Origin: Solirubrobacterales bacterium
GTDB lineage: Bacteria; Actinomycetota; Thermoleophilia; Solirubrobacterales; 70-9
DNA length: 49,082 nt
NCBI GenBank assembly: GCA_013821475.1
Contig: JACDGU010000002.1
Location: forward strand, 1-49,082
Direction of reading: 5' to 3'
Shown: piece after piece, positions 18,684 through 28,437 of the stretch
How positions within the stretch are numbered: the first letter of the stretch is position 1
How the letters are laid out: every line of letters begins with the position of its first letter
Notes under the pieces: generated by a model
Database searches by the model: none
What the model was told of the DNA's origin: nothing
What the model saw: only the letters and a program-made list of their open reading frames with translations
Made by a program: the position numbers and the translations under genes

Positions 18684-18860
18684 GCCCGGAGGTTATTCCC
18701 AGGCCATGAGGCTGTCCAGCGGTCCGCGCTCGATCCTGAACGTCTTCATGACCTGCGGCCCGCGAACTCCGGCCGACGTCCGTCGCGCCGGACGAACAGG
18801 AGCAGCACGCGGGGTTGTGCGCTCGGCTCATCGAAAAGCTCAAACGGTCGATAGACGCCT

Positions 18861-19937
18861 ATGAGGCTGACAGCACCCTCAGCCGGCACCGCGGTGCTCG
18901 GCGAGACTCTGGCCGACCTGCGCGCCGAGGGCAGGCGTGAACGCGTGCTCGACATGGAGCGGCGCCTGCGGCCCTACCGACTCGCCTGCTACGGCGTCCT
19001 CGCGGCGGCCCTGCTGGCGATGACGCCGACGATCAACGGTGGCTGGGTCTGGATCGTGCCCCTGAGTCTCGGCTTGGGTGGCTTCGCGGTGGCCGACCAC
19101 TTCATGGTCTCGAGCAGCCGGCCGGCGGCCTGGGTCGCCGCGGCGTGGGGAATCCTGCCGCTGCTGCTCGGCGGCGCCGTCCTTGCGAGCGGCGGCCCGG
19201 CGAGCCCGCTGGTCATCTGGTTCACGGTCCCGGCAGTGACCCTCGGTGCCCGCTTTGACCCCCGCGGCACGGTGATCGGCAGCGTCTACCTGACCGCGAT
19301 CTTCCTGGCGAGCACGGTGCTGCCCCATCCCTCCCAGGCGGCAGACGAGCGCCAGCTGCTGATCGCGACCGCCGCGCTGATCATCAGCACGGTGATCCTC
19401 TCCGGCGCCCTCGCCAACTCGGAGCGCCTTCATCGCCGGCGCTCGACGCTTGACCCGCTGACCGGGCTCTTCAACCGCAATGCGCTGGAGCAGCGCCTGG
19501 CCGAACTGCACGGGCAGCGCAGTGGCGTGACAGAGGGTCTCTCCCACGCACTGCTGATCTGCGACCTCGATCATTTCAAGGCGGTCAACGACCGCCTCGG
19601 CCACAGCGCGGGCGATGCGGTCCTGCAGGACGTCGCCTACGTGATGCGCTCGACTCTGCGGGCCGGCGATTCGATCTTCCGGGTCGGCGGCGAGGAGATC
19701 CTGATCCTGCTTCCGGGCGCCCCGCGACGCGACGCCGTCGAGATCGCCGAACGGCTCCGCGAGGAGGTCCGCGAGCGGCGCCCGATCGGGGTCACCGTTA
19801 CGGTCAGCATCGGGGTCGCGATCTGCGAATCAGCGACGGTCGACACCGACGACCTGATCGCCCGCGCCGACCTCGCCCTGTATGCGGCCAAGGACGCCGG
19901 GCGCGACGCCGTGGTGGTCGCCGAAGCCAAGGTCTGA
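18861..19937 (+). CDS. Membrane-bound GGDEF-domain diguanylate cyclase (GGEEI active-site variant)
   Basis: N-terminal TM region; LDPLTGLFNRNALEQRL, CDLDHFKAVNDRLGHSAGDAVL, RAGDSIFRVGGEEILILL. Confidence 0.93.
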   Translation: MRLTAPSAGTAVLGETLADLRAEGRRERVLDMERRLRPYRLACYGVLAAALLAMTPTINGGWVWIVPLSLGLGGFAVADHFMVSSSRPAAWVAAAWGILPLLLGGAVLASGGPASPLVIWFTVPAVTLGARFDPRGTVIGSVYLTAIFLASTVLPHPSQAADERQLLIATAALIISTVILSGALANSERLHRRRSTLDPLTGLFNRNALEQRLAELHGQRSGVTEGLSHALLICDLDHFKAVNDRLGHSAGDAVLQDVAYVMRSTLRAGDSIFRVGGEEILILLPGAPRRDAVEIAERLREEVRERRPIGVTVTVSIGVAICESATVDTDDLIARADLALYAAKDAGRDAVVVAEAKV

Positions 19938-20031
19938 TGGGAAACGCGGCACTACTCCCGAACCCCCGCCGGTTGCGAGCTCCCGATCTCGGCCCGCCGC
20001 AATCGCCGCCCATCTGCAGGGCTTTCTGGAG

Positions 20032-20105
20032 GGTGGCTGACCGGGCTCGAACCGGCGACCGCCTGGACCACAACCAGGAGCTCTACCAACTGAGCTACAG
20101 CCACC
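20032..20105 (-). tRNA. tRNA-His(GTG)
   Basis: Reverse strand GGTGGCTGTAGCTCAGTTGGTAGAGC..CCTGGTTGTGGTCCAGG..GGTTCGAGCCCGGTCAGCCACC; G-1:C73 present, CCA not encoded. Confidence 0.95.
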
Positions 20106-20135
20106 ACGCCCGGCTAAATCTAGCGGGCGGGCAGG

Positions 20136-20408
20136 TTAGACGTGGCCGGCGATGGCGTGCGGGGGCATAGGGCTGCTCCAGGGCCTCGACGTCGGCCGGG
20201 TCGAGCCCGAGGTCGACGGCGGCCGAGTAGACGTTCGCGTGTCGAAGAAGTTGATCCCCGCATCGAGCGCCCGGCGGATGATCCCGCGGCTCGCCTCCTA
20301 GTCCAGCGACCAGGCGTGGGTGCCGCTGGCGGAGTCGCCGAAGCTCATCCAGTCGAGACAGATCACGGAGACGTCGAGCCCGGTCGCGCCGAGCTTGGTG
20401 AAGCGCAT
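20136..20408 (-). pseudogene. Aldo/keto reductase remnant (in-frame stop plus large internal deletion)
   Basis: MRFTKLGATGLDVSVICLDWMSFGDSASGTHAWSLD*EASRGIIRRALDAGINFFDT, then another frame NVYSAAVDLGLDPADVEALEQPYAP..; barrel middle absent. Confidence 0.85.
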
Positions 20409-20409
20409 C

Positions 20410-20956
20410 TCAGCTCGCTTCCATCGCGGGGATTATCTGGCGGCCCATCAGCGCCACCGCGTCGAGATCGCGATGCAGCAGGTGCTGCCCCATGATCCGC
20501 GCCAGCCCCGCCCGCTGCCGCCGAGGATCAGCGGCGGGTGCGGCACCTGCAGCGGCTTGGGCAGCGCGTCGAGCTCGACCGCCCGGTAGTGCTCGCCATC
20601 GAAGCTGAACGGGCCCCTGCCCCAGTGGCCGCGGATCACCTGCAGCTGCTCCTCGAGCGAGTCCAACCGCGGGCCGACCGCGGGCAGGTCGAAGCCGTAG
20701 GCCTCGTGCTCGTTCTCCCACCAGCCGGCGGCGATCCCGAGCTCGACCCGGCCGCCGGAGACGTGGTCGGCGGTGACCACCGCCTTCGCCAGCACCGCCG
20801 GGTGGCGGAAGGTCGCCGGCGAGACCATCGTCCCCAGAGGTAGTGGTCGGAGCGAAAGAGCGTCCCCACGCCGTGTGTTTCGCAGGCCGAGGCCAGCGCC
20901 AGCCAGTCGTCCCAGCTGACGTCCTCCTGGCCCTCGATCATCAAGCAGACTTCCAC
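20410..20956 (-). pseudogene. LLM/F420-dependent oxidoreductase remnant, multiple frameshifts and deletions
   Basis: VEVCLMIEGQEDVSWDDWLALASACETHGVGTLFRSDHY and MVSPATFRHPAVLAKAVVTADHVSGGRVELGIAAGWWENEHEAYGF..PPLILGGSG in different frames. Confidence 0.85.
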
Positions 20957-20999
20957 GGCGCTCCTCCTGGTTGGTTTCGGCTCTCCATCACTCTGCCCG

Positions 21000-21621
21000 T
21001 TACTCGCCGGAGTTGAACTCCTTGATCGCGCTCGGCGCTTCGGAGGCGTTGGCGACGACCAGCGCGGCGGGCTCCGGCAGCGCCGCACAGCCCTCGTCGC
21101 CGAGCGCCTCCAGCGCCTCCTCGATCATCTCCGGCGTTCCCAGCCAGGCCTCGACCAGGGCGAGGTCGGCCTCGGGATGGAAGAGCACTCCCCAGGCATT
21201 GGCGACGCGGAAGGCCTGGTTCTCGGTCTTCTCCGAGGAGGCAAGGTGCTGGGCGCCGTCGGGGAGGTCGAAGACGTCGCCGTGCCAGTGCAGGGCCTCG
21301 ACGCCTGGGGCGAGGAAGCCGAGGATCGGGTCCTCCGGCGCTGAGATCTCGACCGGCGCGAACCCGATCTTCTTGCTCTCCCCCGGCCTCACCTCGGCCC
21401 CGAGCGCCCGCGCCAGCAACCGGGCGCCGAGGCAGAGGCCGAGAACCAGCAGCGCCCATCACCACCGCGCCGGCGACCTCGCCGTGGTCGGGGAGCGGGT
21501 GGCCGGCCAGCGGCTTGACGGTGTGGACCTGGAGCTTGCCGCAGGCGTCGAGGATCGGGTGCTGGGTCTCCCACGGCACGTGCTGGATCGCCAGCAGGGT
21601 TGGACGCTCGTCCAGGCTCAT
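21000..21621 (-). pseudogene. Class I glutamine amidotransferase with internal deletion and frameshift
   Basis: MSLDERPTLLAIQHVPWETQ..GEVAGAVVMG, then LLVLGLCLGARLLARALGAEVRPGESKKIGFAPV in another frame; spacer segment missing. Confidence 0.82.
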
Positions 21622-21656
21622 CGGCCGCCAAGGCTAACCGCGCTACGGTAGTCGCG

Positions 21657-21968
21657 ATGGCCAAGTCCCGCGGCATCGCCCGCTTGCGGCCGGAGTGCCT
21701 CCGGCCTGAGCTCCGCCCCGCCACGATCATCGGCGCGCAGATGCGCGGCTCGATCGCGATCGGCGCCCTCGCCGTCGGCGCGGCGGCGGTCGGCGGCTTC
21801 GCGATCGGCCGGCTTTCGGTCGGCCGCCTGGCGATCGGCCGGGCGACGATCGGCAAGCTGGCGGTCAAGCAGCTGCAGATCGAGGAGCTCGAGATCGGCA
21901 GGCTGACCGTCCGCGAGGGCTGGCCGCAGGCCGCGTCCCCGCCTGACGACGCACCGCGACGTGTCTGA
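21657..21968 (+). CDS. Pentapeptide-like repeat protein
   Basis: GSIAIGALAVGAAAVGGFAIGRLSVGRLAIGRATIGKLAVKQLQIEELEIGRLTV. Confidence 0.75.
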   Translation: MAKSRGIARLRPECLRPELRPATIIGAQMRGSIAIGALAVGAAAVGGFAIGRLSVGRLAIGRATIGKLAVKQLQIEELEIGRLTVREGWPQAASPPDDAPRRV

Positions 21969-22004
21969 GCTTTCGGGGTCATATGGACCCCAAAGCTCAG
22001 ACAC
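21961..22004. terminator. Long perfect-type stem-loop at gene junction
   Basis: gtgtctgagctttcggggtcatatggaccccaaagctcagacac: 13-bp arm, one bulge, 6-bp arm. Confidence 0.65.
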
Positions 22005-22011
22005 CCCCCCT

Positions 22012-22992
22012 GTGGCGCTGCTCCTTTCACTGTTTCTCCTGCTCACCGCAGTCGTCCTCGCCCTCTCGCCCGCCTCGGCCGCCGCCGAACCCGGCCTGGG
22101 CTCCTGCCAGGTCTTCCCAGACCCGCCGGCCTCGCTCTCGCCGCGGGCGCCGTCGCTGCCGAACGAGGCGGCCTGGAACCAGGACATCTCCAAGGCCCCA
22201 CGGGACCCGCGCTCGGCCGCCTACATCTCCTACATCGACTCCCACGGCGGCGACCACCTTCACCCGGACTTCGGCTCGCCGCGCGCCTACGGCTTCCCCT
22301 TCGCCAGCGTCGGCGCCGGCCAGCGCCGGCTGCCGATCCACTACACCGCCTACGGCTCCGAAAGCAGCCCCGGTCCGTTCCCGGTGCCGGCGGGCGCCCC
22401 GGTCGAGGGCGGCAACGTCAGCGACGGCGACCGCCACGTGCTCGTCGTCGACCGCTCCTCCTGCAAGCTCTACGAGCTCTACCGGGCGTTCTTCGAAGCC
22501 AAGCCGAAGCCGCACTGGAACGCCGACGCCGGCGTCGCCTGGGACCTCAACTCGAGCGCGCTGCGGCCCGACGGCTGGACCTCGGCCGACGCCGCCGGGC
22601 TACCGATCTTCCCCGGCCTCGTCCGCTACGACGAAGTCGCCGCCGGCCACCTCGACCACGCGATCCGGCTGACCGTCGACAGCACCCGCAACGCCTGGGT
22701 CCACCCCGCCTCCCACTGCGCCGGGGACACCTCCAGCGCTGCCGCGCCGCCGATGGGCCTGCGCCTGCGGCTGAAGGCGGGCTACGGGATCGACCACTTC
22801 AGCGGCGCCGCCAAGACGATCGCCGAAGCGATGCAACACTACGGGCTGATCGTCGCCGACAACGGCTCTAACTGGTACTTCAGCGGCAGCAGCGACCGTC
22901 GCTGGGACGACGAAAACCTCGATCAGCTGAAGGGGATTCCCGGCAGCGCCTTCGAAGTCGTCAAGAGCTCGGCTGCCGTCCACTCCTGCTGA
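22012..22992 (+). CDS. Secreted conserved protein of unknown function
   Basis: VALLLSLFLLLTAVVLALSPASAAA signal; ORF open from 21961 but that start lies in the hairpin. Confidence 0.72.
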   Translation: MALLLSLFLLLTAVVLALSPASAAAEPGLGSCQVFPDPPASLSPRAPSLPNEAAWNQDISKAPRDPRSAAYISYIDSHGGDHLHPDFGSPRAYGFPFASVGAGQRRLPIHYTAYGSESSPGPFPVPAGAPVEGGNVSDGDRHVLVVDRSSCKLYELYRAFFEAKPKPHWNADAGVAWDLNSSALRPDGWTSADAAGLPIFPGLVRYDEVAAGHLDHAIRLTVDSTRNAWVHPASHCAGDTSSAAAPPMGLRLRLKAGYGIDHFSGAAKTIAEAMQHYGLIVADNGSNWYFSGSSDRRWDDENLDQLKGIPGSAFEVVKSSAAVHSC

Positions 22993-23116
22993 CCAGGCGC
23001 CAGAGCTTGCCGAAAAAGGCGAGCACGGCAAAGGCGATCCCCAGCCCGATTGCGCCCAGCAGGATCAGGAAGAGGACGAAGGCGATGATCGCCATTGGCA
23101 GCAGCAGGATTTTCAC
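22961..23116 (-). CDS. Small membrane protein
   Basis: VKILLLPMAIIAFVLFLILLGAIGLGIAFAVLAFFGKLWRLVSRSGRQPSS. Confidence 0.5.
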   Translation of the reverse strand: MKILLLPMAIIAFVLFLILLGAIGLGIAFAVLAFFGKLWRLVSRSGRQPSS

Positions 23117-23203
23117 GCGTCCGAAGCCTTCTCGAGATTTGTAACGGCAAGATGAACTCAACAACCGGCTACTAAGGTGTCCCGCAGGGGGACAGGTTCA
23201 GCT

Positions 23204-24067
23204 ATGGCGCTTACTTCTACATGCTCGCGGCACGCCGGCGCAGGGGCCCGGCGCTCGCTGCACGCCTTCGTTGCAGCCCTGCTCTGCGCGCTCGCGCTCC
23301 TGGCGCTGCCCGGCTCCGCGGCCCTCGCCTCCCAACCGGCCGGCGGCGAAAGCGCCGCCCTGCGGGTGATCGGCCACGCTCTCCTCGCCGCGATCGGGAC
23401 CAAGCGGGCGAACACGGCGGTCGACTCGCTCGGCAACAGCCTCGCCCTGCTCGATGCTCGCTACCGGATCGAAGGCGAAGCTGCGAAGGCCGCCGCCGGT
23501 GCGCCACACGAACAACAACCGGCGGTCGATGAAGCGGTAAGTGACCCCTCGAAGCTGGCGCCCGCCTCGGCCGGCACCAACGGGACCAAGGTCCCGCACA
23601 CCTCGAAGCTGGCCCGCGGCGAAATCTTCGCCCACAGCCGCGTCGGCGTCGACGGCGAATCGACGGCGATCCTGCTCAGCGGCGTCGCCCTGGCGCCGCC
23701 CGACGCTCCCGAAGCAGTCAAGAACGTGATCAACAACGCCAACACGATCGTCGGCCGCCCCTACGTCTGGGGCGGCGGCCACGCCTCCTTCTACTCCTAC
23801 GGCTACGACTGCTCGGGCTCGGTCAGCTTCGCCCTCTTCGGCGGCGGCCTGATCCCCGAACCGCTCACCTCCGGCTCGCTCGAGGGCTGGGGCGCCCCCG
23901 GGCCTGGAAAATGGATCACCGTCTACGCCAACGCCGGCCACACCTTCGCCGAGATCGCCGGCCTGCGTTGGGACACCGTCGGCGACGCCCAGGGCACCGG
24001 CCCCCGCTGGCACCTGGCACCAAACTCGAGCGCCGGCTTCGTCGTCCGGCACCCGCCGGGGCTGTAG
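23204..24067 (+). CDS. Secreted NlpC/P60-like cell-wall peptidase (paralog)
   Basis: VGRPYVWGGGHASFYSYGYDCSGSVSFALFGGGL...GHTFAEIAGLRWDT. Confidence 0.85.
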   Translation: MALTSTCSRHAGAGARRSLHAFVAALLCALALLALPGSAALASQPAGGESAALRVIGHALLAAIGTKRANTAVDSLGNSLALLDARYRIEGEAAKAAAGAPHEQQPAVDEAVSDPSKLAPASAGTNGTKVPHTSKLARGEIFAHSRVGVDGESTAILLSGVALAPPDAPEAVKNVINNANTIVGRPYVWGGGHASFYSYGYDCSGSVSFALFGGGLIPEPLTSGSLEGWGAPGPGKWITVYANAGHTFAEIAGLRWDTVGDAQGTGPRWHLAPNSSAGFVVRHPPGL

Positions 24068-24112
24068 GCGGGCGCGAGCCCCACGGCCGCGGGTCGATAA
24101 CGTCGCCGCGCC

Positions 24113-24514
24113 TTGCCCGCGCCCGAGCCGCCAGCCGCCGTAGCCGCCGAGGCGATCCGCATGTCCGGCGTCCGCGTCTGGCGCTGGGTCGCTTCCGAGT
24201 CGCGGCGCGCGGTGCGGCTGGATGAGATCGACTGGACGGTGCGGGCCGGCGAGCACTGGGTCCTGATCGGGCCCAACCGCGCCGGCCTCGAGGAGATCCC
24301 CGCCAGCGCCAGCCACGCCCTGCTGCTCTCCGCCGGCCGGATCGTCACCGCCGGCCCGATCGAGCAGGCGCTCAGCGCCGATTCGGTCTCAACAGCCTTC
24401 GGGATCGAAGCCTCGCTGGCGCGCCGCAAAGGCCGCTGGAGCGCGACCGTCGACCACGCCGACGCCTGGCGACTACGCCCCCGGTTGGATTCGAACCAAC
24501 GGCCGTCGGATTAG
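24113..24514 (+). pseudogene. ABC transporter ATPase with in-frame deletion of the catalytic core
   Basis: EHWVLIGPNRAG (broken Walker A) joined directly to LEEIPASASHALLLSAGRIVTAGPIEQALS; ORF runs into tRNA-Arg. Confidence 0.85.
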
Positions 24515-24548
24515 AAGTCCGGTGCTCTGTCCACTGAGCTACGGGGGC
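24476..24548 (-). tRNA. tRNA-Arg(TCT)
   Basis: Reverse strand GCCCCCGTAGCTCAGTGGACAGAGCACCGGACTTCTAATCCGACGGCCGTTGGTTCGAATCCAACCGGGGGCG. Confidence 0.95.
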
Positions 24549-24621
24549 CGAGCCATAGCGTAGAGCCGATCGCGGTTGCAGCCGCCCCGATGGGGCTCGT
24601 CGTTTCGCGTACGATCGCCCG

Positions 24622-25425
24622 GTGCCGAACGTGAGGGTCGCGGGAGCCGAGCTTCATTACGAGCGCGCCGGGAGCGGCGAGCCGCTGCTGGCGATCCAGG
24701 GAATGAGCGGCACCCACATGTCGTGGGGATCGCCGTTTCGCTCGCTGCTCGAGCAGCACTTCGACTGCATCGTCTTCGACAACCGCGGCATCGGCCTCTC
24801 GCCACGGATCACCGAGCCGTTCACGATCGCGGAGATGGCCGCGGATTCGGCCCAGCTGCTCGACGCCCTGGAGGTCGAGAGCGCGCATGTGCTGGGGATC
24901 TCGATGGGCGGGATGATCGCCCAGGAGCTGGCCCTCGCCCACCCCGAGAGGCTGCGCTCGCTGACCATCGGCTGCAGCTACTGCGGCGGTCCCGGCTCGC
25001 AGCTGATGGACCCGGCCGACTTCCAGGGCCTGGCCGAAGCGATGGCATCGGGTAGCCAGGATCGGGTCTTCCGGGCGATGTACGAGCTCAATCTCTCCCC
25101 CGCATTCCGCACCGAGGAGGACCGCTACGCCGAGTTCACGGCGATGGCCGAGGCGCTGCCGGTCGCCCAGCGCACGGTCCAGCTGCAGTTGCAGGCGATA
25201 ACCGGCCATGACACCAGCGCCCGGCTGCCCGGGCTCGCGACTCCGACCCTGGTCGTCCACGGCACCGTCGACCGCGTGCTCGGCTACCCGAACGGCCCGT
25301 TGATCGCCGCGCTCATCCCCGGCGCCCGCCTCGAGCCGCTCGAGGACGTCGGCCACATGTTCTGGTGGGAGCAGCCCGAGGGCGCCGCCGAGCTGGTCCG
25401 CGAGCACGCGCTCGCCTCGGCCTGA
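24622..25425 (+). CDS. Alpha/beta hydrolase
   Basis: FDNRGIGLS, GISMGGMIAQELALAHPERLRSL, VGHMFWWEQP. Confidence 0.93.
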   Translation: MPNVRVAGAELHYERAGSGEPLLAIQGMSGTHMSWGSPFRSLLEQHFDCIVFDNRGIGLSPRITEPFTIAEMAADSAQLLDALEVESAHVLGISMGGMIAQELALAHPERLRSLTIGCSYCGGPGSQLMDPADFQGLAEAMASGSQDRVFRAMYELNLSPAFRTEEDRYAEFTAMAEALPVAQRTVQLQLQAITGHDTSARLPGLATPTLVVHGTVDRVLGYPNGPLIAALIPGARLEPLEDVGHMFWWEQPEGAAELVREHALASA

Positions 25426-25446
25426 GCCCGCCCGCCCCGTCCCGGC

Positions 25447-27618
25447 CTACTTGCCGAGGCTGGCGCAGCCCGTCGGGTCGAGCGTGCCTTCGACCTTGAA
25501 GACGTAGTCGGGCTGGGGAACGATCGTCGGCTCGGCGACGACCAGCTTCAGCGCCGGATCCGATTTGACCCAGGCGTAGACCGGATAGAAGTATTCGGCC
25601 GTCGGCAGATCCTGGGTGTACTTGCTCATCACCAGGTAGTCGTATTCGCCGACGTTGATCAGGTGGCGGAACTGGCGGCAGGTGGTCGGCAGGCGATGGG
25701 TGCCATGCGGTCCTTCGACGCCGATGAAGTCGACGTGGTTGGAGGCGTCGTTGCCGTAGAAGCCGTACTGGCCGAAGATGATCTCGCTGGAGCCGATGAT
25801 CCCGATCTTCTGGTCGTGCAGTTTCTGGGTGTACGCGTACGCTTCCTGCGGCCCGCCTTCGCCCAGGAAGAGGGTCGTTTTCGTGTAGTGGTGGTCGGCG
25901 TACTGGACCTGCTGGGCGCGGCCGAAGACCATCGCCAAGAGGACGACGATGATCGTCGCGGCGGCAGCGATCGGGCGCGTCACCCTGCCCCGCACCCGTC
26001 CCAGCCCCAGCCCGGCCGGGATCCAGACCAGCGCCAGGACGATGAAGAAGGTACCGAAGACGTAGCCCGGGTACCAGCGCGGCGTCGTCAGCACCGTGAT
26101 CGCGTAGACCGCGGTGACGAAGAGCAGCGTCTGCCAGGCGCGCTTGTCGGGAGCGCGCAGCGGTCGCGCGATCGGCAGCAGCGCCAGGGCCAGGACCAGG
26201 CCCGGGATCAGGTAGCGGGTGTTGGTGAAGAACCCGGTCGGCGAGCCCTCCTGCCCGGCCGCGGTCAGCGGCGTGAAGACGTAGACGAGCGCGGTCAGCA
26301 GCGCCGCGACGGCGATCACCCGCAGGATCTTGTTGCGCGAGCGCACCGCGATGAAGACCGCGGCGGCGACGGCGACGATCAGGATCAGCGGCCAGATCGG
26401 GCCCAGCGCGTTGTCGAGCTGGGGGAAGAACCAGCGGCGATAGATCGTCGGGTTGAAGAGGTAGTGGGCCACGGCGAAGCGCGGCCGCGGGTCGAGCGGC
26501 ATCTGGTCGGGTGTCGGCAGGTGCAGGGGTCCGAGGCCGCTTTGGGGGATCGGGTTGCCGCCGCTCTTGATCGCCGCCCGCACGTACCAGTAGCCGCCGA
26601 CCACAAACATCGTCAGGCCCATCACCCAGGCCGTCGTCAGCCGCCTGCCCTTACCGCTGAAGAGGACGACGCCGATCGCAATCGCCGCCACCGGGATCAG
26701 GAAAGTGAGCTTGACCGAGGCCGCCAGCCCGGCGGCGATCCCCGCCATCAGCAGCGGTCCCCTGTCGAGCAGAGGTGCGTTGGTCTCCGGGGTGTCCTGC
26801 ACCGCCCCGGCTTTCGGCGCCCGGCGCTGGTGGCCGTTGATCAGGAAGGCGGCGAAGGCGATCAGGAAGGCGAGGCCCATGATGTCGTTGCGCGCTTCGC
26901 CCGGCTGGGTTTCGATCATCACCCCCGAGTCGAGGACGATCGCCGCCGCGACCAGGGTCGCCGGCCCGACCTTGTAGGGGCGGCCGACGCACCAGGCGGC
27001 GAGCACGGCGATCGCCAGCCAGAAGAGGTTGATCAGCGGCGAGAGCCAGTCGCTCTTGAAGAGGACGATGCCGGCCGCGTGGACCAGCTCCGAGCTCTGC
27101 GGGTAGAACCAGGCCGCCAAGCGCAGCGGGTCGGTGAAGTGGAGATGGACCGTCGAGTGTTCCTGGGCCATCGTCGCCGCGAACGGCATGTGGTACCAGG
27201 TCGTGTCGCCGCCGAACATGCCCAGATCGAGGTTGAGCTGGGACGGGAAGGTCCACTCGGCCATCGTGAAGGAGGCGACGCCGACCGCGATCAGCAGCGC
27301 AATCGTCCCCACCATCGGCGCCGGAACTTCCTGCCCGTCGCGCGGCGCCCTGTGCCGGCCGAGCGCCGCCGCCCCCAGCCCGATCGCGATCGTGACGATG
27401 ATGATCCAGCCCAGCCGCAGCTGGCTCAGGGTGCCGAGCAGCTCGAGCGAGAGGATCAGCAGGGCGACGGCGATCGTGACGTCGGCGAGCCGCGCCAGCG
27501 CCCCCGAGAATTCGGGCACGATCCAGCGGCGCAGCCAGTAGCCGCCGAGGCCGAGCGCCGCGACGATCCCGATCGCGGCGAGGCAGCCGCCTATGTAAGA
27601 ACCGAAGGAGGGGGCCAC
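25447..27618 (-). CDS. Large polytopic membrane protein (possible GT-C-like glycosyltransferase)
   Basis: 723 aa, many hydrophobic segments; NLDLGMFGGDTTWYHMPFAATMAQ loop. Confidence 0.7.
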   Translation of the reverse strand: MAPSFGSYIGGCLAAIGIVAALGLGGYWLRRWIVPEFSGALARLADVTIAVALLILSLELLGTLSQLRLGWIIIVTIAIGLGAAALGRHRAPRDGQEVPAPMVGTIALLIAVGVASFTMAEWTFPSQLNLDLGMFGGDTTWYHMPFAATMAQEHSTVHLHFTDPLRLAAWFYPQSSELVHAAGIVLFKSDWLSPLINLFWLAIAVLAAWCVGRPYKVGPATLVAAAIVLDSGVMIETQPGEARNDIMGLAFLIAFAAFLINGHQRRAPKAGAVQDTPETNAPLLDRGPLLMAGIAAGLAASVKLTFLIPVAAIAIGVVLFSGKGRRLTTAWVMGLTMFVVGGYWYVRAAIKSGGNPIPQSGLGPLHLPTPDQMPLDPRPRFAVAHYLFNPTIYRRWFFPQLDNALGPIWPLILIVAVAAAVFIAVRSRNKILRVIAVAALLTALVYVFTPLTAAGQEGSPTGFFTNTRYLIPGLVLALALLPIARPLRAPDKRAWQTLLFVTAVYAITVLTTPRWYPGYVFGTFFIVLALVWIPAGLGLGRVRGRVTRPIAAAATIIVVLLAMVFGRAQQVQYADHHYTKTTLFLGEGGPQEAYAYTQKLHDQKIGIIGSSEIIFGQYGFYGNDASNHVDFIGVEGPHGTHRLPTTCRQFRHLINVGEYDYLVMSKYTQDLPTAEYFYPVYAWVKSDPALKLVVAEPTIVPQPDYVFKVEGTLDPTGCASLGK

Positions 27619-27662
27619 GAGCGCGGGATGCTATTCGCCCGCGCCCGGGCCTAGGGCCGCGG

Positions 27663-28340
27663 CTATGCCGCGGCGGCTGGGATGCGGCAGGAGACGCCGG
27701 TTCCGGCCAGTCCGCAGTAGCCGTTGGGGACCTTTTGCAGGTACTGCTGGTGGTAGTCCTCGGCGTAGTAGAAGGTCTCGGCGGGCTCGACCTCGGTCGT
27801 GATCGGCTTGTGCCCGGCGGCCTTCAGCGACTCGTCGTAGGCGGCGAGCGCCATCGCCGCCGTCGCTCGCTGAGAATCGCCGGCGGTGTAGATGCCGGAC
27901 CGGTACTGGGTGCCGACGTCGTTGCCCTGGCGCATGCCCTGGGTCGGGTTGTGCTCCTCGAAGAAGACCTTGAGCAGGTCGGCGTAGGAGATCTTCTCCG
28001 GGTCGAAAGCGACCAACACCGCCTCGGCGTGCCCGGTCCGCGCCGAGCAGACCTCGTCGTAGGTCGGGTTCGGCGTCGTCCCGTTCATGTAGCCGACCGC
28101 GGTCGTGTAGACGCCGTCGAGGTCCCAGAACAAGCGCTCTGCACCCCAGAAGCAGCCGAGCGCAAAGTACGCGGTCTCGATCCCCTCGGGGAAGGGCGGC
28201 TTGATCGGCGTTCCGAGCACCGCGTGGGTCTCGGGGACGGTGAATGCGGGCTCGCTGCGACCGGGCAGCGCGTCCTCGGGTGAGGGCATCCGGGTCTTCT
28301 CGGGATTCAGCATCCTCATCAGCTTTCCAAGTCTGTTCAT
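27663..28340 (-). CDS. msrA: Peptide-methionine (S)-S-oxide reductase
   Basis: [51 protein letters not shown]. Confidence 0.97.
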   Translation of the reverse strand: MNRLGKLMRMLNPEKTRMPSPEDALPGRSEPAFTVPETHAVLGTPIKPPFPEGIETAYFALGCFWGAERLFWDLDGVYTTAVGYMNGTTPNPTYDEVCSARTGHAEAVLVAFDPEKISYADLLKVFFEEHNPTQGMRQGNDVGTQYRSGIYTAGDSQRATAAMALAAYDESLKAAGHKPITTEVEPAETFYYAEDYHQQYLQKVPNGYCGLAGTGVSCRIPAAAA

Positions 28341-28437
28341 GTGTGTTTCCTCCTGCTGAATACGTTACGGCAGAGACCTGACAGGCCGGTGAACTCGAAG
28401 GTTGAAGCCTTGTGTGCCCTAGATCCCCCACAACCCT

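Noticed and set aside
25663-27654. 663-aa plus-strand ORF
   Set aside because: Antisense to the polytopic membrane protein; Arg/Asp/Gln-rich shadow frame
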